Positions 48,779 through 58,808 of a DNA stretch of 64,000 nucleotides are shown here, piece after piece (positions within the stretch are counted from its first letter, which is position 1; every line of letters begins with the position of its first letter). The stretch comes from Trifolium pratense. Taxonomy: Eukaryota; Streptophyta; Magnoliopsida; Fabales; Fabaceae. The stretch lies in contig NC_060060.1 of NCBI RefSeq assembly GCF_020283565.1, positions 44,814,015 through 44,878,014 of the forward strand, read 5' to 3'. The position numbers and the translations under genes were made by a program. The notes under the pieces were generated by a model that saw only the letters and a program-made list of their open reading frames with translations, was not told the origin of the DNA and made no database searches.

Positions 48779-49423
48779 TTAAAAGTTCCATAGTGATACC
48801 TCATCATCTTGAAAGTCTTCAAAATCTTCATAGTTATGCTCAAAACTATGTGCAGGGGACATTAGTGCTATATTCCTAAAAAAATCTGGAATATTCAACA
48901 GTTCTTCATCGTCTTGCTCTTCCACACAAAACATACTCAGCTCCTTTGCAGCAATGACAGCTACAACGGTGTCAATGTTGTTTGTCATTAAAATCTTTTC
49001 TGGTCTAAAAGCCTCGGCGGCTTCGGTAGCTGCCTTTTGAATATCTTTTGTATTAGAGGTTATAGGAATAGGGAGCCGCCACACTGAGTCGGCGAAATTG
49101 AGACAGGCATAGCGACCTCTCAATGCCATTGCCGCAACATCGTGTGCTCGGGCTGCCATCTCGGCGGTTGGAAAAGTTCCTAGCCAAATTCTAGTCTTTT
49201 TGTTTGGCTCTCTCATTTCACAAACCCATTTATCTAAGTTCCGCTTCCTCACACCCCGGTATACCGGGTGGCGAGTTTCCTTGAATATCTTTCTCCCTGC
49301 CGGTTTCTTGGGACTACTCGCCGCTAATCGGAGCTCAGAGTCCGGTGATGATGTGTGGAAAGAAGAATCTTTTGATGAAATTGAGTATGAAAAGGAAGAG
49401 TTGTTGTTACTAGTGAATACCAT
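48779..49423 (-). CDS. CBF: CBF/DREB1-type AP2/ERF transcription factor, copy 1
   Basis: Single exon, 214 residues. DREB1/CBF factors bind the CRT/DRE core (CCGAC) and switch on cold- and dehydration-response genes in the nucleus. The CBF signature flanks the AP2 domain (about 54-111, YRGVRKRN...WVCEMREP...RIWLGTF...): [16 protein letters not shown] at 38-53 before it and DSVWR at 112-116 after it. The DREB-type V67 and E72 (positions 14 and 19 of the domain) are present. The acidic C-terminus ends LWNF, equivalent to the family's LWSY. Deviations from the canonical motifs (KIF for KKF, DSVWR for DSAWR) are shared by both copies. A TATA box (CTCTATATATAGC, about 49512-49524) and an evening element (49752-49760) lie upstream. 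Confidence 0.95.
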   Translation of the reverse strand: MVFTSNNNSSFSYSISSKDSSFHTSSPDSELRLAASSPKKPAGRKIFKETRHPVYRGVRKRNLDKWVCEMREPNKKTRIWLGTFPTAEMAARAHDVAAMALRGRYACLNFADSVWRLPIPITSNTKDIQKAATEAAEAFRPEKILMTNNIDTVVAVIAAKELSMFCVEEQDDEELLNIPDFFRNIALMSPAHSFEHNYEDFEDFQDDEVSLWNF

Positions 49424-49751
49424 ATGTAAGTGTTGTAGAGAGTGGAAAATGGTTTTGAGATGTAAATTGTGAATTGAAGAGAGAGTTGTGTTAAGAGATT
49501 GAAGAGTAAGGTGTGTGCTATATATAGAGAAAACATGGTTTGTTTTGAAGGAATAAACAAGGAAAGAGAGATTGTATGTGAGGGTGTGTGTTTTATGCGA
49601 GTGAGCTGGTTGCCAAGTTGGAGGGCTGTGATTGGTTATAAATTATTTGGAAAGAGAAAGGGGAACTGATGAGGAAGGAGAGAAACACTTGGCTCAAAAT
49701 GAGCAAGAGAAGCACTTGTTTTTAATTTTTGAAGGCTTGGTTGTCAAACTC

Positions 49752-49760
49752 AAAATATCT
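49752..49760 (+). promoter_or_regulatory. Evening element upstream of CBF copy 1
   Basis: AAAATATCT, about 330 bp upstream of the start codon. Clock MYB proteins CCA1/LHY/RVE are known to bind this element, and it contributes to cold induction of CBF genes in Arabidopsis. The same element lies at comparable places in the other two units. Confidence 0.6.
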
Positions 49761-50271
49761 AAACTACATCATCAACCACTATATTAGGGTATTAAAGAAA
49801 TCATAGGAATATATACTATTTTTGGCTTTTCATTCCTTTTATAGTTTTTATATATAATTAAGAAAAAGTATTACAAGGAATATACTATTTTTGGCACTTA
49901 ACTTTAGTTGGTCATTACTTGAGAGAGAAAAAAACTTTAGTTGGTCATTTTATATAGATTGTTTTTTGGATTATTTTTATATGGATTTGCTCTAACTTCT
50001 ATTTTTTCTTCTTTTTTATTAACCATTTTATTCTTAGAAAAATGGTTGAGTTTGTCTGCGAGATAGAAGAAGGACCTCTTGATAATTTAGGGTTCGTCTA
50101 CGATGTAAATAAAGTCTGGCAGAAAGTTATTTCTATCAGAAATTGAAATCGGGTTCCTCCGAAAAATTTGTTCTAAAGAAAACCCCTATTAACCACTTAA
50201 GTCTAAGTAGATTTATGATTTCTCACTTTTTATGATACTACTTAAGTCTCACCGGGTTGGTCGTGTATTGG

Positions 50272-50934
50272 TAGAGCTGTCAAATGGGCTGGCCCGGCCC
50301 AGTGGGCCAGACAATATATGGGCTAGCCTGGCCCGACCCATATATTGGTGGGCTACACATTTATGAGTCCGACCCAGCCGGTATGGGCCATGTGGGCTAA
50401 TGGGCCTGGCCCAGCCCATTTCATTTTATTTTTTTCGATTTATTCGATCTTTTTTTACATGACTTTGATGTATTAGTTCCTCATAATTATCAATTTTATT
50501 GAAATATAATTGTATGCAAGTGTAAATAATTTTTACATCGGCATTAAATATCAATTAAACTCAAGTTTGATTCTTATAAAAAAATAAAATAAAAAAAATT
50601 ATAAACTTAAGTTTTTAAAGAGTTTTAGGTTCCTATGACCCTTTTTATTATGTTTACACATTTAACAATATTTTTTATAATAAATTTTCAATTACATGAT
50701 AATTTTTTATGTTTTAATTGATATTATTTTTACAAAAATGACATAAAATTTTCATTAATGGGCCGGCCCGAAGCCCAATGGACTCGCTCGGCCCAGCCCA
50801 ATTTTCATTTGAGCCACATGGGCTTGGGCCAAAAAGGCCCGGTTCCATTTGGGCTAGGTTTTTTAGGCTCGATCCGCCAATGCCCTTGGGCTAATAGCCT
50901 GGCCCATCGGCCCGGCCCATTTTTGACAGCTCTA
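50272..50934. mobile_element. hAT-type non-autonomous element
   Basis: The left end TAGAGCTGTCAAATGGGCTG and the right end (...TTTTTGACAGCTCTA) are inverted. They are flanked by 8-bp near-identical target duplications, TGTATTGG (50264-50271) and TGCATTGG (50935-50942). The termini are very rich in GGCCCGGCCCA, unlike their surroundings. The 663-bp element has no transposase. The frame 50758-50973 within it is a repeat translation. Confidence 0.85.
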
Positions 50935-50942
50935 TGCATTGG

Positions 50943-51377
50943 GATAAGGAAATCAGGAAAATCACACAAGTGACTTTTAACACCACATCTTCACTCAAAA
51001 TTTTAAGGCATTAGATTTATGCGTTTTTCTCACTTATATATTACTCAACCTCAACTCTTCTGACATGTGGAGCTTAACTCATACTTGTTATATCTAAACA
51101 TAAACTATGAATCAAGACCTTTTAAAAAAATTATATATTTTCTTTTACAAATGCATATTTTGGTACTTCAATTATGACTGGTATATTGCCAATACGTCAT
51201 TGAAGTGAGAAGACTAAAGATATTATTGGACCAAAAACAATTTCAATGCCTCAATAAGTAAACCCACAACATAAATGGAAAATATAATGTAAAACACATA
51301 ATAAAAACTATAAAGTAAATACATTGTTACATGTAATTCCTTTTTACAATACCTTGCCCTTCAAGGAAGATATAAAG
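50943..51377. other. Intergenic, no gene seen
   Basis: AT-rich sequence between the hAT-type element and the TRIM; nothing recognised. Confidence 0.4.
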
Positions 51378-51382
51378 AAACC

Positions 51383-51726
51383 TGTTAGAAGTCTCACATT
51401 GGCTAGAGATATGGTAAAGATAGCCTTTATAAGTGTAGTGCAAACCTTAACTCTCAAGCTAGCTTTTGTGGTTGAGTATAGGCCTCATAAATTCTAATAT
51501 GGTATCAGAGCCTATCCTAGATCCATTTGTTGTTTGTTGTGGAGACCTCCCATATTTGGGCCACCCGTTGTTGTTGATTTCACGTTCCAGCTTGTTCAGT
51601 TCTGGACGTGAGGGGGTGTGTTAGAAGTCCCACATTGGCTAGAGATATGGTAAAGATAGCCTTTATAAGTGTAGTGCAAACCTCAACTCTCAAGCTAGCT
51701 TTTGTGGTTGAGTATAGGCCTCAATA
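51383..51726 (+). mobile_element. Complete TRIM retroelement
   Basis: Two direct LTR-like repeats of about 107 bp (51383-51490 and 51619-51726) begin TGTTAGAAGTC(T/C)CACATTGG and end near ATAGGCCTCA. Just after the first lies TGGTATCAGAGCC (51500-51512), the primer-binding site complementary to initiator-methionine tRNA. A purine tract GTGAGGGGG precedes the second LTR. AAACC flanks both ends (51378-51382 and 51727-51731) as a 5-bp target duplication. The 344-bp size and lack of coding sequence define a terminal-repeat retrotransposon in miniature. Confidence 0.9.
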
Positions 51727-52901
51727 AAACCTACTCATGAAAACTGAAAAGATCATAATAAGGTGGTGTCCAAGTGCATGCTTAGGTGGTAAATTCTTTC
51801 ATTTGATGGGAACCTTACCATCAGATTTTATCTTGCTCGTAGCAATGATGTCAGTCGCCGGGGAAAACAGAAAAGTTCGTAAATGACTGCTTATTATGTT
51901 ATATGCATTTCAGTGATAAGGAAGAAAAGGAATGGATTTTTTTTTTCCCGAGTGAGCCATGTGCAGCGATTAAAACAGTAGATGAAATCAAGGATTTATC
52001 GTGGAAATTTTGTGCCTGTCGATATAATTGTGGTTTGCGTGTAGGTATGGCGTTAGTGTGCAGTTAAAGTTTTGGCTCTTGTATACCTTCGGTCAGCTGG
52101 CTGTGTTGCTTTCTGCTCTGGTATGGTTTTCTCTACTGAGGATTTTTTCTCTTGAACATAACAGGTTCCTTCTGGTCGGGGGAATTCTGTTATCGTGCTT
52201 TCGATGTTTTTAGGCTAGTTTTAATTTTGTATTTTTGCAGTTAATTTAGTTGTTTTTTTGGTTCTGCAGGTGCATTTTCTTTCTCTGCTGCCGCCTTCTG
52301 TACCTGCTGCAGCTGGTTATCACCAGCGTCTGATTAAGTAGTAAATTCAGAATAACCATTCAAGTTTCATTCATTATTCTTTTGCGCCTTTCCTCGCCAA
52401 GAAGAAAACCAATAAACCAGACATAAAAAGGCAGGGTTCACAGACACGGCAACGACCACAGTCCTTGTTATCACGGTGAAATCTGGCGAATGAATTCCAA
52501 TTATAGTCACAACACAGGTAATGGTAACATCCATTTTTTTTAAATCCTACAAAAGAGAAGAGAAGAATAAGAAAAGAGACACTATATTACATCCTTCAAC
52601 TTAATGTATTAAGCTAAGCAAGGATAGCAATAGATTTTATTTTCAATGTCAAACTTGTAATTCGAACCGAATAGATTATATTTAGAAATTCCAAAATAAA
52701 TGTCTTCTTTCTTATTTAATAAGAAGGATGAGAAATACGTTATGCTTGATTAGCCATTACTTCACAAAAAAGCTACAAAAAGAAAATCCTTGTCAATTTC
52801 AATCTATGTATATGCAATATTCACACTGTTAATAAAAAAAGGTTGTAGTATAGACATTTTCTATTCTACAATCCAAAAAATGTAAACTAAGCAAATCAAA
52901 T

Positions 52902-53555
52902 TTAAAAGTTCCATAGTGATACCTCATCATCTTGAAAGTCTTCGAATTCTTCATACTCATGCTCAAAACTATGTGCAGGGGACATTAGTGCTATATTACT
53001 AAAAAAATCTGGAATATTCAACAGTTCTTCGTCGTCTTGCTCTTCCACACAAAACATACTCAGCTCCTTTGCAGCGATGACAGCTACAACGGTGTCAATG
53101 GTGTCAATGTCGTTTGTCATTAAAATCTTTTCTGGTCTAAAAGCCTCAGCGGCTTCGGTAGCTGCCTTTTGAATATCTTTTGTATTAGAGGTTATAGGAA
53201 TAGGGAGCCGCCACACTGAGTCGGCGAAATTGAGACAGGCATAGCGACCTCTCAATGCCATTGCCGCAACATCGTGTGCTCGGGCTGCCATCTCGGCGGT
53301 TGGAAAAGTTCCTAGCCAAATTCTAGTCTTTTTGTTTGGCTCTCTCATTTCACAAACCCATTTATCTAAGTTCCGCTTCCTCACACCCCGGTATACCGGG
53401 TGGCGAGTTTCTTTGAATATCTTTCTCCCTGCCGGTTTCTTGGGACTACTCGCCGCTAATCGGAGCTCAGAGTCCGGTGATGATGTGTGGAAAGAAGAAT
53501 CTTTTGATGAAATTGAGTATGAAAAGGAAGAGTTGTTGTTACTAGTGAATACCAT
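52902..53555 (-). CDS. CBF: CBF/DREB1-type AP2/ERF transcription factor, copy 2
   Basis: Single exon, 217 residues, nearly identical to copy 1. The CBF signatures [16 protein letters not shown] and DSVWR, the AP2 domain and the LWNF tail are unchanged. Differences cluster in the C-terminal activation region: a 9-bp tandem duplication gives DIDTIDTVV for NIDTVV, R183 becomes S, and the HNYEDFEDF stretch becomes HEYEEFEDF. The AP2 domain carries no change, which suggests a recent duplication or gene conversion and the same DNA target. It has the same TATA context (about 53652-53664) and two to three evening elements further upstream. Confidence 0.95.
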   Translation of the reverse strand: MVFTSNNNSSFSYSISSKDSSFHTSSPDSELRLAASSPKKPAGRKIFKETRHPVYRGVRKRNLDKWVCEMREPNKKTRIWLGTFPTAEMAARAHDVAAMALRGRYACLNFADSVWRLPIPITSNTKDIQKAATEAAEAFRPEKILMTNDIDTIDTVVAVIAAKELSMFCVEEQDDEELLNIPDFFSNIALMSPAHSFEHEYEEFEDFQDDEVSLWNF

Positions 53556-53944
53556 ATGTAAGTGATGTAGAGGGTGGAAAATGGTTTTGAGATGTAAATT
53601 GTGTATTGAAGAGAGAGTTTTGTTAAGAGATTGAAGAGTAAGGTGTGTGCTATATATAGAGAAAACATGGTTGTGTTTGAAGGAATAAATAAGGAAAGAG
53701 ATATTTTGTGTGAGTGTGTGTGTTTTGTGTGAGTGTGCTGGTTGCCATGTTGGAGGGTTGTGATTGGTTGTGAATTATTTGCAAAGAGAAAGGGAAACTG
53801 ATGAGGAAAGAGAGGAAACAAAAGTGTGCTTGTGTGTAGTGAGTGTGACAATATCAATGAGAAATAATACTTGGCTCAAAATGAGCAATATGTTATAAAA
53901 ATATTTTGTATGTTTGTTTTATTATTATTTTAAGGTATGTTATC

Positions 53945-54049
53945 AAAATATCTATACTATAAAAGGTTATTTATGATTCACAGGAATTTACTATTTTTGG
54001 CTATTCATCCCTTTCACAAGTATATAGATATTTTCATATCAAAATATCT
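53945..54049. promoter_or_regulatory. Evening-element cluster upstream of CBF copy 2
   Basis: AAAATATCT occurs at 53945-53953 and 54041-54049 on the plus strand, and its inverse AGATATTTT at 54026-54034. Copy 1 has a single site. Confidence 0.6.
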
Positions 54050-54379
54050 ACACTTTTTTTATTGGTATTGGTCGGTATATAATATTCTATGAAGTCCATT
54101 AATTGCAAACAAAAAGGACAAAGAAAGGTTTTTATATGGAAATAGATATCTTGCAGTTTATTTTGACATAGTTTCCACACAGTTTTGCATTACAGCCATT
54201 CGATAAAAAACGTGTGGTAGAAATTGTTTCATGTGATTTTTTAATTGCATTGATCTGGACCGTCTGATCCATGATCAACGGTCCAAATTTAAAACTATGT
54301 GAAAACTTTGTGAAAAATTACTGCAGAAAATCTGCATCCTTTTTATATGGCAAAAATAGGAATGTGACTTTATTTCATT

Positions 54380-54698
54380 GACTTAATTACACTATTATTC
54401 CGTTATTTTTATTTTAGGTTTTAAGTTGATCATTTATCTTTTAAAAGTTTTAAGTTAATCATTTATCTTTTCTATCGTTCAATTAATTAGTCTTTCCTGT
54501 GTTATCTGTCCAAGTGTGGTTTCTGTTTGTTACATGTCCAAATTTAATGGTAGTAGTAAAACAAATTACGGGAGGGGACTAAGGGGACTAACTAATTGAA
54601 CGACAAAAAATATAAGAGACTAACTTGAAACTTTTAAAAAATAAGGGATCAACTTGAAACCTAAAATAAAAATAAGGGATAAAAAATGTAATTAAGTC
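54380..54698. mobile_element. Foldback MITE
   Basis: GACTTAATTACACTATTATT at the left is mirrored by ATAAAAAATGTAATTAAGTC at the right. Inner arms (TTTTAGGTTTTAAGTTGATC / GATCAACTTGAAACCTAAAA) also pair. Confidence 0.75.
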
Positions 54699-55069
54699 TA
54701 CTTTATTTATTTATTTACTATATCCTTCATTTTCCGTTCATTTATAAAAGAAATATATACAAATGATAGATTAATAAGATTGATTTAATAGGTGAATTTC
54801 ACTAATTATCAATATTGTATTTGTGTCTATCTCTCTTTCGTAAATTGACAGCAAATAGAGGATATATAGTAAATGGAGCAAAGCCAAACTCTAAAAACAG
54901 AGACCGTTGCACAGGTTCTTTTTACGCGCGCACGAGGAGTGCTGCTGGCCTGGCAGCAGGTGCTTTCTAGAGCTATTGCAGAGCAGCAAATGCAGCAGCA
55001 ACAACAGGTTTTGATATGGCAGCCCTCCATCTGCAAAATGCAACCTTGATGCAGCAGGTTTATGGAAGA

Positions 55070-55400
55070 AAATATGGTAGGCATGAGAGCTTGCATCCGC
55101 GATGACAATGGTAATTTTATTACAGCCATGGAAGACACAAAGGATTTTGTGATGACAAGACTGGAAACGGAAGCGTGGAGTTTGAATCAAGGTTTTCAAT
55201 GGCTTGCTAGTTTTGGTTATCGGAAAGTCTATGTTTGAAATGGATTGCAAAATGGTTGACGATGATGTGAACAGTATTAAAATTACTAACTCGAAGTATG
55301 ATTCGATTATGGAGGATTGTAGAACGTCCTTACTTAGTTACTATAACAGCTTTGTAGCTGTTTTTACTAAGCGACAAACAAACTACCGCTCTCATGCAAA
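55070..55400 (+). pseudogene. RNase H-like (LINE-type RVT_3) fragment
   Basis: The frame GMRACIRDDNGNFITAMED...ETEAWSLNQGFQWLASFGYR then KVYV breaks at a one-base shift near 55235 and resumes EMDCKMVDDDVNSIKI. This is the RNase H fold common to plant non-LTR elements (D of IRDDNG, E of ETEAW, D of EMDCK). There is no reverse transcriptase nearby. The upstream part (54870-55070) is Gln/Ala-rich when translated and may belong to the same element. Confidence 0.7.
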
Positions 55401-56150
55401 TTGATCTCATGCTTCTCACAATATTTTTAATGTAATTCCTATTTATATTGCTTCTATTATTATGAATGAAATGTATTGAATCTGAAGTCTCATATAGTTC
55501 TAGGACTTACAATATTAAAGGTTTTGAGTGATTTCTTTATGATAGATTAGTTTTTTTTTTTTTTTTTTTGTGTGTATGTGCCGTATTTCTAAAGATCATA
55601 TCATAACATGATATATGGAAAATGATTTTCATGCATAAATTTTTCTTTTTCATACTATATAAGAATTGTTTGAATAGAATAAAATTTTCTTTTTCATACT
55701 AACAACGATGATGCACAATGTAACGACGACGACAATAATTAATAAAGTCAATGGTAACAACAATGAAGGTAACGACAACGACTTAACACCTACGACTACG
55801 ATGCCGAAATGCATGTGGAGCATGGTGGAGACGGTGAAAGTAATAAATATGGTTGATGACAACTTGATTGACTACGCTGGAGAATTTGAGAAATAGAAAA
55901 AATGAAGAGAAAGAAAGCGGAAAGGTAGCATGGAAGCAAAAGGGAAGGCAAAACGACAAAGTTTTATGTGTTTTAATTTTTGACCCTTGATTTATTATTA
56001 TATGAAATGGTAGTGATATGATCTGCACACATTATTTCCTCAATTTTTCTCTCAATGGAGAGAATCGATTCTCGATAAAAATATTTTTTGCATGAATTTA
56101 ATTATTTATCCAAAGCAGAATATCTTAAATTTTTTAGGCATATATATTTT
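55401..56150. other. Intergenic, no gene seen
   Basis: AT-rich with a poly-T run near 55551 and repeated AACGACGA-type triplets at 55700-55810. No supported coding region. Confidence 0.4.
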
Positions 56151-56355
56151 CTATAAACGGGGCTTGAATATGACACATAACCAAACTACTACTATCATGA
56201 CATTTAAACTTGACTACTATTATTAGATTTAGAATTGTTTTTAGCTCTATTTCATAAAGATGGAACGACTTTAAGGCCAAGTGGACTTGTGGTAATGGGT
56301 CCATAGTTGCCATTTATTGATTTATAACTCATTTATTGATGAATGACTCCATTTT

Positions 56356-57138
56356 GGGATTTGGATCCTCGGCTACGGAAATGTCTATTACGATCTTTGC
56401 TGCTTCATTTCCAGCCACTAGATTAAATCAACGGCATAGATATAAATTGGAAAAAAAATAATAAAACAGGTGAAAATTGACCAGAAAAAAGAGGAAAAAA
56501 TCCTTTAATTTTCTTGCCTGTTTTCCCTTCTCTTTCGTTGTATTATAAGGAGACGGAAACAACAAAGCACAATGAAGATAAAGTAGCTATATACCTAAGA
56601 TTTTGCTCTTGAGCGTTTCTTCATAATCTGAGGTGGAGTTGGAAAATTTCAGATAAAAGAGTGAATCTTTAATTTTAATTTCAATCTCGACATTTTGCTT
56701 TCTTCTTTCTCAAAAACAATTAGTTTGAAATAAGTGAAATAATAACCGGAAATAAAAAAAACTCAACGGAGATACTGCCGCCGCCATGCCGCAATTGCAC
56801 CAATTGCAGTCAACGTGTGCTGTTGAAATCAACGAGTCGCTTCTGCAAAATCAACGAGTCGCCACCGACATGGTCAGCTACTATATGTAGCACACTGTCT
56901 TGTTGGTCTTTCCACTTGACGAGAATGATGTCGTCATGTTTTGGCCACCACTAGCACCCAAGAGAATCAATTTGTCATGGAGTTACTGTGAATCGGTGAG
57001 GCGGTGACAGTAGTCAATTTTCACCTGTTTTATTTTTTTTTTTCCAGTTTATATCTATGCCGTTGATTTAATCTAGTAACTGGAAACAGAGCAGCAGAGA
57101 TCGCAGCAGACATTTCTGCAGCTGAGGATCCAAATTGC
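56356..57138. mobile_element. Long-TIR element (Mutator-like or foldback) at the CBF deletion site
   Basis: Terminal inverted repeats of about 128 bp (56356-56485 and 57011-57138) start GGGATTTGGATCCTC / GCAATTTGGATCCTC and include ACTAGATTAAATCAACGGCA. Flanks TCCATTTT (56348-56355) and TGCATTTT (57139-57146) look like an 8-bp target duplication with one mismatch. The interior (about 520 bp) has no transposase. Confidence 0.75.
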
Positions 57139-57159
57139 TGCATTTTGCTATATATAGAG

Positions 57160-57448
57160 ATTGAAGAGTAAGGTGTGTGCTATATATAGAGAAAACATGG
57201 TTGGGTTTGAAGGAATAAATAAGGAAAGAGAGACTTTATGTGAGTGTGTGTGTTTTGTGTGATGAGTGAGCTGGTTGCCAAGTTGGAGGTTTTGTGAATT
57301 GTGATTGGTTATGAATTATTCGGAAAGCGAAAGGGAAACCGATGAGGAAAGAGAGAAAAAAGTGTGCTTGTGTGGGACAATCAATGAGGAACACTTGGCT
57401 CAAAATGAGCAGCAACGTTAACAAAGAGAAACACTTGTCAAAATATCT
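57160..57448 (-). promoter_or_regulatory. Orphan CBF promoter
   Basis: Minus-strand CBF-type promoter with TATA box (CTCTATATATAGC at about 57178-57190) and an evening element (AAAATATCT at 57440-57448, plus strand). Similarity begins about 75 bp upstream of where the ATG would lie in units 1 and 2. It now points into the long-TIR element. Confidence 0.7.
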
Positions 57449-57521
57449 AAGATTCTAAAGATCTTATTAAAGAAAATCATAGGAATATATCTACATCATC
57501 CACCACAATATTAGGTTATTA

Positions 57522-57688
57522 AATAAAGGGTCTTGTTAACATGTGCATATATGACACATGATAAGGTATTTTAATATAGAAATTTAGCATTTAATGATAC
57601 AAGATATTTAATGCTTGAAAAGTTAAAATGCACAAATTCTAAAGCATAATTTCTATTTTTATTACTTTAACATGTGCCACATTCTCCT
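57522..57688. mobile_element. Small insertion in the orphan promoter
   Basis: Unit 1 reads GGGTATTAAAGAAATCATAGG without interruption (49787-49807). Here GTTATTAAA is followed by about 167 bp beginning TAAAGGGTCTTGTTAACATG and ending CATGTGCCACATTCTCC, then TTAAAGAAATCATAGG resumes. TTAAA looks duplicated. The ends resemble the 5627-5812 MITE. Confidence 0.65.
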
Positions 57689-57735
57689 TAAAGAAATCAT
57701 AGGTATATGCTATTTTTAGCTCTTCATTCCTTTTA

Positions 57736-58690
57736 GGGCCTGTTTGGTACACAGGATAAGAGACAAGATATGATAACTGTATCATATCCTGTTTCAGTCC
57801 AGTGTTTGGTGACACAACAGGATATGATAAGTTAATCATGTAGCTTATCCTATCTTGTCTCTCTAGTTAAAATTTTTATCCTGAATTTGAGCTGAGTTAC
57901 CAGCAGGATAGGATAAAATATTCTTTTACTAATTTATTCTATAAAATATATTTTAAAATAAAAAAAATGAAAATTAATAAAATATAAATAATAAAATAAT
58001 TTGATAGTAAATTAATAATAAAATAATTAATTTTTAAATATACAAGTGATTTTCTCACAAGGGTAATTTTGTAATTTACATAATCTAAAAAAATCAAAAT
58101 TATACTAAAATTACAATATTTTAAAGTAAACTAATTATTAAAAAATCGTAAAATATGGATATTAATTTAAATTTTATAAGAAATTAAATATAATTATTTT
58201 GCAATGGTATTTTTATTATTTTCGTATGAGATATATCATATATTTATTTAGCTTATCTAACATGTATATATACCATTGAGTTATTTATTTGATCATGATT
58301 CATATAAAAAATTAAACTTTATTATTTTCTCATGTTTTTTATTTAAAACTATATAAAGTTATTTGATTACTTATTTAAAAAATTCAAAGTATTACAAAAT
58401 AATTTTTAAAAAATAACAATTGATTTACAAGGGTAATTTTGTCATTTAAATATTTTATATATTTTATCATATTATTATGAGCAAGTATGTATTAAAAACA
58501 TGATATAATAGTTATCATGTTTGTTATCATGTGTGCACCAAACACAAGATAGGATAACTAAGGATAACTGTTATCCTGCTGATATCATATTCTATCCTTA
58601 TCCTGTTTTATATCCTATCTTATCACTATCCTATCCTGCTGATATCATATTCTATCCTTATCCTGTTTTAAATCCTATCTTATCACTATC
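57736..58690. mobile_element. Tourist-like MITE, copy 2, right end lost
   Basis: It starts GGGCCTGTTTGGTACACAGG after TTA (57733-57735) and follows the interior of 24045-24893 closely. Near the right it contains a perfect-length 60-bp tandem duplication (58571-58630 and 58631-58690; one difference). The terminal inverted repeat is missing, and TTA with unit-3 flank follows directly. Confidence 0.75.
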
Positions 58691-58732
58691 TTATTTTTGG
58701 CTGAAACTTTAGTGGGTCATTTTATAAAGATC

Positions 58733-58767
<35 letters not shown>

Positions 58768-58808
58768 AATTTGCAGAGCTCCAATTTCACTTTGTTTTTT
58801 AGATATTA

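Larger units (their letters stand above)
47785..50030. repeat. CBF tandem-duplication unit 1
   Basis: Homologous to 51811-54060 along the CBF gene, about 900 bp of 3' flank (TTTTGTGCCTGTCGAT(G/A)TAATTG...) and several hundred bp of promoter. It carries a pure G run at 48031-48058 that is only five G in unit 2 (about 52179). Confidence 0.8.
51811..54060. repeat. CBF tandem-duplication unit 2
   Basis: Homologous to 47785-50030, offset by about 4.1 kb. Its 3' flank keeps TTTTGTGCCTGTCGATATAATT and the stretch before the gene's stop codon. The promoter is similar up to about 54060. Confidence 0.8.
56151..58800. repeat. CBF tandem unit 3, coding region lost
   Basis: 56158-56347 matches the far 3' flank of unit 1 (ACATAACCAAACTACT, GACTTTAAGGCCAAGTG, ATTGATGAATGA). 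57150-57560 matches the 5' UTR/promoter of units 1 and 2 (GATTGAAGAGTAAGGTGTGT, CTATATATAGAGAAAACATG, GGAATAAATAAGGAAAGAGA). Between them, where the CBF gene should be, is a long-TIR element and no AP2 sequence. The promoter half is itself split by a small insertion (about 57522-57688) and a Tourist-like MITE (57736-58690). Confidence 0.8.

Noticed and set aside
49200..49472. Plus-strand frame opposite the CBF gene
   Set aside because: Antisense shadow; the same frame recurs in copy 2 only because the genes are near-identical.
50758..50973. GC-rich 71-codon open frame
   Set aside because: Lies in the terminal GGCCCA repeats of the hAT-type element.
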